Assembly (NCBI GenBank): GCA_002314455.1
Contig: DCFZ01000038.1
Location: forward strand, 1 to 12,497
DNA length: 12,497 nt
Direction of reading: 5' to 3'
DNA from: Lentisphaeria bacterium UBA1791
Lineage (GTDB): Bacteria > Verrucomicrobiota > Lentisphaeria > Victivallales > Victivallaceae
How positions within the stretch are numbered: the first letter of the stretch is position 1; the number at the start of each line of letters is the position of its first letter. This document shows, piece by piece, positions 1-5,003 of this stretch. The translations under genes and the position numbers were made by a program. Under the pieces are notes generated by a model, which was given only the letters and a program-made list of their open reading frames with translations, was not told where the DNA came from and did no database searches.

Positions 1-65
1 ACGCGGATGCGAACTACAAGTTCTACAAAGACGACAACGCGCTCAAGGTCGCGAAGTTGGCGTAA
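1..65 (+). CDS. 3' end of an unidentified gene (partial)
   Basis: An open frame enters from the left edge and ends at a TAA at 63-65. The visible 20 residues end in DNALKVAKLA and have ordinary codon use for this window. There is not enough sequence to name a family. The next gene starts 15 bases after the stop with its own strong ribosome binding site, so the two may share a transcript. If the following small peptide is a modified-peptide precursor, this upstream gene and those before it would be the place to look for its modifying enzyme. Confidence 0.5.
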   Translation, partial: ADANYKFYKDDNALKVAKLA

Positions 66-80
66 TGGAAAGAAGGAGAA

Positions 81-212
81 ATGAAAATGGATCACTTTGA
101 TTACGTCAAGCCGGTTGTGCTGGAATTTTCCGCAATCGACGCGAAAGGCGCAAGCTGTTACATTGACTGCACAAATGATCAAATTTGTGCGACGCCAGCT
201 GACAAAATCTGA
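81..212 (+). CDS. Small cysteine-containing peptide, RiPP-precursor-like (43 aa)
   Basis: This short gene starts at ATG 81 behind a near-perfect ribosome binding site (AGAAGGAGA at 71-79) and stops with TGA at 210-212; a strong terminator follows 22 bases later. The product is 43 residues. Its N-terminal part is acidic and aromatic and contains DYVKPVVLEF at residues 7-16. The C-terminal part, from about residue 22, is short and carries three cysteines (SCYIDCTNDQIC). The YxxP-hydrophobic motif followed by a Gly-Ala and a Cys-bearing tail resembles leader plus core of ribosomally made, post-translationally modified peptides, where YxxP motifs are bound by a RiPP recognition element. No maturase or transporter is visible in the window, so this is a resemblance only. 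It has no signal peptide or membrane segment. A small stand-alone protein of other function is equally possible; that the gene is real is fairly likely because of the RBS and terminator. Confidence 0.55.
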   Translation: MKMDHFDYVKPVVLEFSAIDAKGASCYIDCTNDQICATPADKI

Positions 213-234
213 TCGGAAAAGTCAGTTTCCCGCA

Positions 235-280
235 AGGGGCTGTTGCAAAACCTTAACCGGCAAGCAACAGCCCCTTTTTT
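235..280 (+). terminator. Rho-independent terminator after the small peptide gene
   Basis: A perfect 12-bp stem (AGGGGCTGTTGC at 235-246 with GCAACAGCCCCT at 264-275) encloses a 17-base loop and runs into six T residues at 275-280. It lies 22 bases after the stop of the small peptide gene and closes that transcript. Confidence 0.9.
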
Positions 281-414
281 GCTGATTTCGCGGCGGCGCA
301 GCCCCCCCATCAGCCTCTGACTGCGTTGTTTTTGTCCGACAAGTCTGACACAACCCCCGCCACGAGTTGCCGCAATGCCGCCATGTCGGTGCCCCAGCTC
401 GAGCGCAACGACCG

Positions 415-564
415 CGCCGCCGGCGCATCAGCAACGCGCAAATGGAGGGATTCAACAACAAGATCCGGCACTTGATCCGGCAAGCCTACGGCTTCCGGGA
501 TCGTGAATACTTCAAATTGAAAATCTTCCAGAAACCTGCGATTTCCTGTGAGGAAACGGTATGA
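415..564 (+). pseudogene. C-terminal remnant of an ISL3-type transposase
   Basis: The frame ending at TGA 562-564 encodes ISNAQMEGFNNKIR followed by an arginine/tyrosine-rich stretch (RQAYGFRDREYF) and KLKIFQ. This matches the conserved end of ISL3-family DDE transposases, where an (S)NAxxEGxNNKIK segment, carrying the last catalytic Glu of the DDE triad, is followed by KRRAYGxRxxEYFxLK. Only about 45 residues are recognisable. Upstream of about base 415 the same frame turns into low-complexity arginine-rich sequence and meets a TGA near 345, so the first roughly 90 percent of a transposase of some 400 residues is missing. No terminal inverted repeats or target-site duplication are seen. It is a dead insertion-sequence fragment. 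Between the terminator at 280 and base 415 no gene can be supported. Confidence 0.75.
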
Positions 565-590
565 GTTTCTGTCATAAACCGTCGAAGAGG

Positions 591-637
591 CAAAGAAAAG
601 GCAGGTGTGCGATTGGACACATCTGCCTATAACTTTT
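591..637 (-). terminator. Terminator of tmRNA (minus strand; possibly bidirectional)
   Basis: An 11-bp stem with one A-C mismatch (599-609 with 618-628, 8-base loop) lies just past the tmRNA 3' end. Read on the minus strand it is followed directly by TTTTCTTTG, as expected for the end of the ssrA transcript. On the plus strand a run of seven T residues follows at 634-640 after a 5-base gap, so it may also stop leftover transcription from the transposase side. Confidence 0.75.
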
Positions 638-642
638 TTTAA

Positions 643-999
643 TGGTGGAGGTGGGGGGAGTTGAACCCCCGTGCCGATAAGGTGAGCCAGAGACGTCTAC
701 ATGCTTATTCCGTCATTGTTGCTTATCGTCCTTGCCATACGCCGTCGGACAGGCACAGGTTTGGACTATCCGTTCTTGGTTCTCGCGAAAACACCGAACG
801 GCGGGCGTTTTCGCCAGGGCGCTGACTGACGCCGCTTTTGCCTTAGCACCCGGTCGGGCAAAGCGACGTGGCGGAACTAAGCCGCCAGAGCAAACTCTTC
901 GTTCGCAGTTATGTTTTTAACCGGTGATTAGCGAGGCCAACGGTCATCCTCGGCATGCAGTCAATTTCTTGCCGTACCGGTCGAATCCGGAACACCCCC
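643..999 (-). ncRNA. ssrA: Transfer-messenger RNA (tmRNA)
   Basis: This RNA rescues ribosomes stalled on broken mRNAs: it acts first as an alanyl-tRNA and then as a template for a degradation tag. The 5' end (999-993, GGGGGTG) pairs with the 3' CACCTCC at 653-647 to form a 7-bp acceptor stem, leaving A and an encoded CCA whose last base is 643. The 5' arm GGATTCGACCGGTACGG and the T-arm GGGGGTTCAACTCCCCCC have the usual tmRNA form. A tag frame lies about 95 bases in and ends in TAG. The length of 357 bases is typical of one-piece tmRNA, and there is no sign of the permuted two-piece type. A terminator lies on its 3' side. Long minus- and plus-strand open frames crossing this interval are incidental. 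Confidence 0.96.
877..906 (-). other. tmRNA tag reading frame (ANEEFALAA-stop)
   Basis: Within ssrA the resume codon is GCG at 906-904, preceded by TAAAAACATAACT on the RNA strand. The template then reads Ala-Asn-Glu-Glu-Phe-Ala-Leu-Ala-Ala and ends with TAG at 879-877. The ALAA end is the usual ClpXP/AAA-protease degron and the ANxE start matches the SspB-type signal in proteobacterial tags. The resume codon is assigned by comparison with the E. coli layout (Ala-Asn-Asp-Glu...). Confidence 0.88.
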
Positions 1000-1017
1000 A
1001 AGAATTCTCTTGCATAA

Positions 1018-1043
1018 ACTATAATATAAAAGCGCGTCGTCAA
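1018..1043 (-). promoter_or_regulatory. Possible ssrA promoter
   Basis: On the minus strand, TATAGT at 1023-1018 lies 18 bases before the mature tmRNA 5' end. This would give a short leader removable by RNase P. A TTGACG stands at 1043-1038, but the 14-bp spacing is shorter than ideal, so either the -35 or the exact -10 (overlapping TATTAT) is uncertain. The AT-rich block is similar to those before the protein genes in this window. Confidence 0.4.
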
Positions 1044-1153
1044 AAATGCAAACCTTTTCTTCGTTTGCGCGACGGAAAAATTCCTTTCTGCGGCGCATCG
1101 ATCTCATCATATCAGCGGATGCGGCTTTTCTTTTATGCAACGTTTCAGAGTAC

Positions 1154-1194
1154 AAAAAAGGCTGTCGCATACCTTGACGGGTTTTGCGACAGCC
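1154..1194 (-). terminator. Terminator of the minus-strand gene group
   Basis: A perfect 10-bp stem (GGCTGTCGCA at 1160-1169 with TGCGACAGCC at 1185-1194, 15-base loop) is followed on the minus strand by six T residues (complement of 1154-1159). It ends transcription of the minus-strand genes 3-160 bases past the decayed reading frames and separates them from ssrA. Confidence 0.88.
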
Positions 1195-1196
1195 GC

Positions 1197-1289
1197 TCAG
1201 CAGGAGCCTCCTTGATGATCTTGACGTCCGGCGTGCCTTTCAGCGCTTGGACAAGCGAAAAGCAAAACCACCATCCAGAACTTTTTCAT
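1197..1289 (-). pseudogene. Remnant of a secreted-protein gene (signal peptide only)
   Basis: An ATG at 1289 has a good ribosome binding site (AAAGGA, 8 bases upstream) and begins MKKFWMVVLLFA, the n- and h-region of a Sec signal peptide. After about 13 residues the frame becomes unlike protein and stops at 1197-1199 (30 residues total). In another frame the same DNA reads ALKGTPDVKIIKEAPAE, which looks more like coding sequence. This suggests that the start of a secreted protein has been joined out of frame to a later part of the same or another gene. The start lies 40 bases after the previous fossil's stop and the terminator follows at once. A functional 30-residue peptide cannot be excluded but seems less likely. 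Confidence 0.5.
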
Positions 1290-1329
1290 TTTTTATTCCT
1301 TTCTTTTATAGGGTGAATGGGGGAAGAAT

Positions 1330-1520
1330 CTATTTGGCGCTTTTGGCGCGGATCTCTTCGATCATACGGGTCATATCGCGTCGCAAAGCTCGGCGCAGGC
1401 CTTTGCCTGTTCTTCCTGAAGGTCGCAGACGGCGACGACTTGCACGCCGGGAATCGACGCCCAGTTACGCGCGTGTGTTTTTCCGATACCACCGCAACCG
1501 ACAATACCAACTTTAAACAA
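1330..1520 (-). pseudogene. Gfo/Idh/MocA oxidoreductase, interior deleted
   Basis: A TTG start at 1520, preceded by AAAGGA 8-9 bases upstream, opens a frame with KVGIVGCGGIGKTHARNW and then VVAVCDLQEEQAKA. This is the N-terminal Rossmann strand-turn-helix (GxGxxG NAD(P)-binding motif, here GCGGIG) and second strand (AVCD) of Gfo/Idh/MocA sugar and inositol dehydrogenases. After 49 codons the frame meets TGA at 1371-1373. In the next frame, starting on the overlapping ATG at 1374, comes MTRMIEEIRAKSAK and a TAG at 1330-1332. This looks like the natural C-terminus of a protein of this sort. Intact members have about 330-400 residues, so some 280-340 codons are missing between head and tail. The gene lies 58 bases after the secreted hydrolase and was probably in its operon. 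It cannot make a working enzyme. Confidence 0.8.
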
Positions 1521-1578
1521 TTTTCTTTTTCCTTTATGTTATTAAGAAATCGACGGTGTAAAACCGATGTTTGCCCGA

Positions 1579-4500
1579 TTATTTCTTTTTGAAAACGATG
1601 ATCGATTCCGGTTCGACGGAAGTCGGCATTTTGCCATTCAGCGCGACGGTTTTGCCGCCGTGAACAAGGCTTTCGGGCTCGAAGCCCGCAGGAAGTTCGG
1701 CTTGGAGTTCCTTGACCCCGTCCCAGAAAAAGAGCGCGCCGCCCTTGTCGCTGATCCACGAAGTGCCGCAGGGCGTTTCACGGATGAAAGGCATCCCGAA
1801 TGCGAGCGTTTCGTTGATTGCGGGGACGAACGAGACCGCCGAAGCGAGTTTCGCCTTTCTGCCGATGCCGGTCTCGAAGTCCAGCACGAGCGCGTCGAGT
1901 TCCATCGGCCAGAAAATATCGTACATCGCCAGCCGGAAGAAGGGACAGCGGAAACCGCCCCAGTGGATTTGGGCGCCGATCATCGCGAATTCGTTGCCGA
2001 CGGGATCGTTGTAGACGTTTTCGCGGAAAATGTAACCGTCGAGAACGCAGGGATTCTGCCCCTCGGTGACGATCCAGCCGCCGTTGTTGAAGTAATGACG
2101 GAAAATTTCCATCTGCGCCCAGAAGTTCACGCGGCTTTCCGGCGTGCCGAAGTTGACGCAGTGCGAAGCCGTGCCGCCCATATCGTACCAGACGGTTTTG
2201 ACGCCCTGCGCCATCATGTTGTCGACGACGTCAAGGTGCCATTTCACGAATTCCGGATTGTTCATGTCGGCGGTGTAGAAGTGACCGAAATAGGTGGCGA
2301 GCTTGCCGTTTTCATCCTTGTGGTACCACTCGGGATGATTTTTCACCGTTTCCGTCACGTCGGGCGAGTGACAGCAGGGGAACCAGGGATAGCCCGCCAT
2401 GCCGCGCGCTTTGACTTTCTGCATGCTCGGTTGCTTCCCCTGAAACGCTTCCATCGGCGCGGGGCAGTAAGGCAAAAAGCAAAGATCAAAGCCGTGATCC
2501 CGCGAAAAATCCAGAATCCTTTCGATTTGCGCCGAAGTGCAGGTGTTGGAGTACGCCGCGCAGGGCTTCGCCGCCGTTTCGGGGAAGTTCACCTTCCGGC
2601 GCAAATTCTTGCGCATATACTGGTACATCGCGATCCAGTCGTTGGTCGTGTTGTACTTGGAATCCGTCACCATCTGCCAAAAGAGCGGGGTGCTCTGCGG
2701 CGCTTTGACTCTGCCGAATTCAAACGAGATTCTGCCGGTCGCGAAATGGTTGCCCTTTTTCACCGTATAGCCGATGCTGGTCGGCGCGGGCGCGTCGACG
2801 AATTCCGCAAAGACGGCGTCGCTTCCCTCGATCCAGCTGAACGGCTGACCGTCGGAGAAAAATCCCCACGTGCGCGTATCGCTGTCGACTTTGCCGGTGA
2901 AATCGAAATCCTTGTAGCCGCGCGGCGGCTGATAGCAGGTGAAGCGGCGGAAATTTTTGTTGCCGACGTCGAGTTTTTGGACGAGGCTGATTGAGGCGAG
3001 CAAGTGCGACGGCATCTTGTCGAGCGTGATCTGCTGACCGAAGCCCTCGAAAACACGACCGTCGAGATGCATTTTGCCGGTGACAAATGTCCACGTGTAG
3101 GCGCTGCCGTCGTCGGCGCTGACGGTGATCGTCGCATTGTTGCCGCCTTTGACGGAAGTGATAGACCAGACGGCCTTGGAGGCTTTGGTCTCGCGTTTCA
3201 CATCGACGCCCTCGGCGGTTTCGAGCGAATCGACTTTGTCCGCTTTCAACGGATAGCCGATCTTGGGCAATGCAAGTTCGCGCACATAGGGCTTTTTCGC
3301 CCCGGGGTAGGAGAGCGAAACCGACTCTTTGTCGTCGGCAATGACGATTTTTGCGCCGTTGCTGAAAAGAAGTTCATTGCCGTTGACGGTGACCGTCGTG
3401 TCGGTCTTGGCAAGTTCAAACGCGGGCACGGTGACGGAAAATTTCGCCTTATCGAGCATCTTGGGCTGCAATCCCTTGTTGGCAATCGCCTTCTTGAGAT
3501 TCCGCTGCGCGTCGATCTTGGCGTCGGGACAGGCGGTCTCGGCGATCGCGGCGCCAAGCGTCGGGGTATATGCCCAGTTGAAGAGCTGTTGCGCCTGTTC
3601 AAGGCGTTCAAACTGGGCATTCCAAAAGACGACCTTGCCCTTGCCGAAGGGCATTTCGACGATGTAGGGCACGACTTCGTTCCCCGTCGCATCGACGATG
3701 TAAGAGAGGACGCGGGCGTTCTTTTTCGCCTGACAGTTGCGGAAGTAAGTGTAGAGCGCCCACTTTTCCGGCAGCAGAGAAAATTGTTGTTCCGCAGGGC
3801 GTTGCGCAAAGAGATCGTCGAGCGAAACTTCCTCCATCGAATCGGCGATGGCGATCTTTTCGACCGGGAGAAGTTCGGCGAGTTTTTCCGGCACGTTGAC
3901 GGTGAAAACGACACTGCCGCCGTTTTCGATATACTTTTTCAGCGTCGCGATGCGTTCCGATGTGAAAAGCTTTTCCTGCCCTTTTGTCGGCATCGAGTCA
4001 AAGACGATGACTTTGTATTTGGAAAGATTCTTGAATTCCGGCGTGATGCCGTCCAGGGGCGTCGGTTCGACGGGGTCGGTCGGTGTTTGCTTGATGCTCG
4101 CGCCGCTGCAACCGTCGAGGTAAACGCCGTTCAAAAGCGTGACGCGGTAACCGGCTTGGGCAAAGTCGCCGCTGTGCTGGTTGGCGACCCACGGTCTGCC
4201 GCCGGAAAGCAAGAGCATATCGGGGCCGTCGCCTTGGGGTTGCGGACGGCCGAAAATGCCTTCCAGCTGGCGCGCCGAGGGTTTGCGGTCCTTGTTGACC
4301 ACGGGCGCCGGCGCCTTGGCGCAGTCGAAATTCTTGTCGGTCGAAAAGAGGATGCGATCAACGCGCGCAATGTCGACGTTGGCAGTCATTTTGATCGTGT
4401 TGTTCTTTTCGTTCAGGTGGATTTTGTACTTGAAAGGCACCCAATGCCAGCCGGGCTTGCCGCCCTCGGGAATCTTTTCATCGCCCGCTTTGCCCATTTT

Positions 4501-4776
4501 CAGACCGTTGATGGTGAAGTCGGTGTAACGCCATTCGCCGCCGTGCGTCATCACGCGGACAAAGGCGTAGTAATCGCCCGGCGTCGCGTCAAAGGTGGTC
4601 TTGGCGACGCTGTTCTTTTTGCCGCCCATCATCGCGGTCGCGCCGCCGTAATCGACGACCTGCCACGCCCCCGGCTCCTTGAAGTCTTCGGCTTCGATGA
4701 CGATTTCCGTCGCGCCGAGCGAGAGCGCGCCCGACAACGCCAGCGTTATCAGCGACAACTGGTGATGAAATTTCAT
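1579..4776 (-). CDS. Secreted multidomain TIM-barrel glycoside-hydrolase-like protein
   Basis: The product has about 1065 residues. Numbering here is from an upstream in-frame ATG at 4782; ATG 4776 (residue 3) is chosen because AAGGA at 4789-4785 lies 8 bases from it but only 2 from the first. Residues 3-24 form a Sec signal peptide (LITLALSGALSLGA). Residues 26-148 look like a CBM6/35-type beta-sandwich (VIEAEDF...GAWQVVDYGG). Residues 187-300 resemble a ThuA/GATase-like domain (DMLLLSGGRPWV, KVIVFDSMP, YIENGGSVVF). Residues 440-700 are beta-rich. About 735-965 form a GH31/GH36-like barrel with NPEFVKWHLDVVDNMMAQG, TVWYDMGG (Asp867, possible nucleophile) and IVTEGQNP (Glu908, possible acid/base). 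A C-terminal beta domain ends in IIVFKKK. The catalytic assignments are inference. It has its own promoter at 4815-4843 and follows the GHL6 glycosidase and a decayed gene. It probably cleaves a glycan outside the cytoplasm; the substrate is unknown and the family may be unclassified. Confidence 0.85.
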   Translation of the reverse strand: MKFHHQLSLITLALSGALSLGATEIVIEAEDFKEPGAWQVVDYGGATAMMGGKKNSVAKTTFDATPGDYYAFVRVMTHGGEWRYTDFTINGLKMGKAGDEKIPEGGKPGWHWVPFKYKIHLNEKNNTIKMTANVDIARVDRILFSTDKNFDCAKAPAPVVNKDRKPSARQLEGIFGRPQPQGDGPDMLLLSGGRPWVANQHSGDFAQAGYRVTLLNGVYLDGCSGASIKQTPTDPVEPTPLDGITPEFKNLSKYKVIVFDSMPTKGQEKLFTSERIATLKKYIENGGSVVFTVNVPEKLAELLPVEKIAIADSMEEVSLDDLFAQRPAEQQFSLLPEKWALYTYFRNCQAKKNARVLSYIVDATGNEVVPYIVEMPFGKGKVVFWNAQFERLEQAQQLFNWAYTPTLGAAIAETACPDAKIDAQRNLKKAIANKGLQPKMLDKAKFSVTVPAFELAKTDTTVTVNGNELLFSNGAKIVIADDKESVSLSYPGAKKPYVRELALPKIGYPLKADKVDSLETAEGVDVKRETKASKAVWSITSVKGGNNATITVSADDGSAYTWTFVTGKMHLDGRVFEGFGQQITLDKMPSHLLASISLVQKLDVGNKNFRRFTCYQPPRGYKDFDFTGKVDSDTRTWGFFSDGQPFSWIEGSDAVFAEFVDAPAPTSIGYTVKKGNHFATGRISFEFGRVKAPQSTPLFWQMVTDSKYNTTNDWIAMYQYMRKNLRRKVNFPETAAKPCAAYSNTCTSAQIERILDFSRDHGFDLCFLPYCPAPMEAFQGKQPSMQKVKARGMAGYPWFPCCHSPDVTETVKNHPEWYHKDENGKLATYFGHFYTADMNNPEFVKWHLDVVDNMMAQGVKTVWYDMGGTASHCVNFGTPESRVNFWAQMEIFRHYFNNGGWIVTEGQNPCVLDGYIFRENVYNDPVGNEFAMIGAQIHWGGFRCPFFRLAMYDIFWPMELDALVLDFETGIGRKAKLASAVSFVPAINETLAFGMPFIRETPCGTSWISDKGGALFFWDGVKELQAELPAGFEPESLVHGGKTVALNGKMPTSVEPESIIVFKKK

Positions 4777-4814
4777 TTGCATTTTCCTTGTGAATGCGTT
4801 GAAAAGAATTCTAT

Positions 4815-4843
4815 ACTATACCGCGTAAAGTGTCTTTTTACAA
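4815..4843 (-). promoter_or_regulatory. Sigma-70 type promoter of the secreted hydrolase gene
   Basis: On the minus strand TTGTAA (4843-4838) is followed after exactly 17 bases by TATAGT (4820-4815), within the symmetric TATAGTATA. The predicted start near 4807 gives a leader of about 30 bases with the ribosome binding site at 4789-4785. The promoter lies between the decayed cupin-like gene and the hydrolase, so the hydrolase can be expressed apart from the GHL6 gene upstream. Confidence 0.65.
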
Positions 4844-4846
4844 ATA

Positions 4847-4989
4847 TCAACGCTGAAACTGCCGACGCCAGTCGGGATTTTTCGGGCCGAAATATTTGAG
4901 CATCACGAGCGGGGCACCCGGTTGGGCGCAAGCCGGAAGATCCCGTTTCCCGCTTCAAATGCCGCTCTGATTTTTTGAAAATTGCTCAT
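4847..4989 (-). pseudogene. Cupin / mannose-6-phosphate isomerase-like gene, interior deleted
   Basis: An ATG at 4989, with GGAG at 5000-4997, begins MSNFQKIRAAFEAG, then GIFRLAPNRVPRS, and stops at TGA 4903-4905 after 28 residues. This start resembles that of cupin-type, mannose-6-phosphate-isomerase-like proteins of Lentisphaerae and Planctomycetes, in which GIFRLAPxWVPRSF is followed by RRIKLHPDDYY; this is recalled, not searched. Beyond the stop, another frame continues PLVMLKYFGPKNPDWRRQFQR and ends at TGA 4847-4849, which reads like a genuine C-terminus. The head and tail are in different frames and there is no room for the several hundred codons expected between them, so the gene is dead. 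It starts 14 bases after the GHL6 stop, as the second gene of that operon. The family name is moderately sure; the head-and-tail structure is directly seen. Confidence 0.65.
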
Positions 4990-5003
4990 GATACGTCTCC
5001 TTT

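Noticed and set aside
1035..1123. Two hairpins upstream of ssrA (GCAAAC/GTTTGC at 1048-1068 with outer CGTCG/CGACG; CGCATC/GATGCG at 1094-1123 followed by TTTTCTTTT on the plus strand)
   Set aside because: Stems are short with large or bulged loops, and no plus-strand transcript is known to end there; not strong enough to call as terminators or regulatory RNAs.
732..1316. Plus-strand open frames across the tmRNA and its upstream region
   Set aside because: The interval is fully explained by ssrA and non-coding sequence; the frames start on GTG or TTG and have no family resemblance.
1567..4899. Two long plus-strand open frames (475 and 631 codons) opposite the secreted hydrolase
   Set aside because: They are mirror frames of a GC-biased gene, rich in Arg, Val, Ala and Asp, without recognisable motifs or ribosome binding sites. 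The minus-strand protein has clear domains and a signal peptide.
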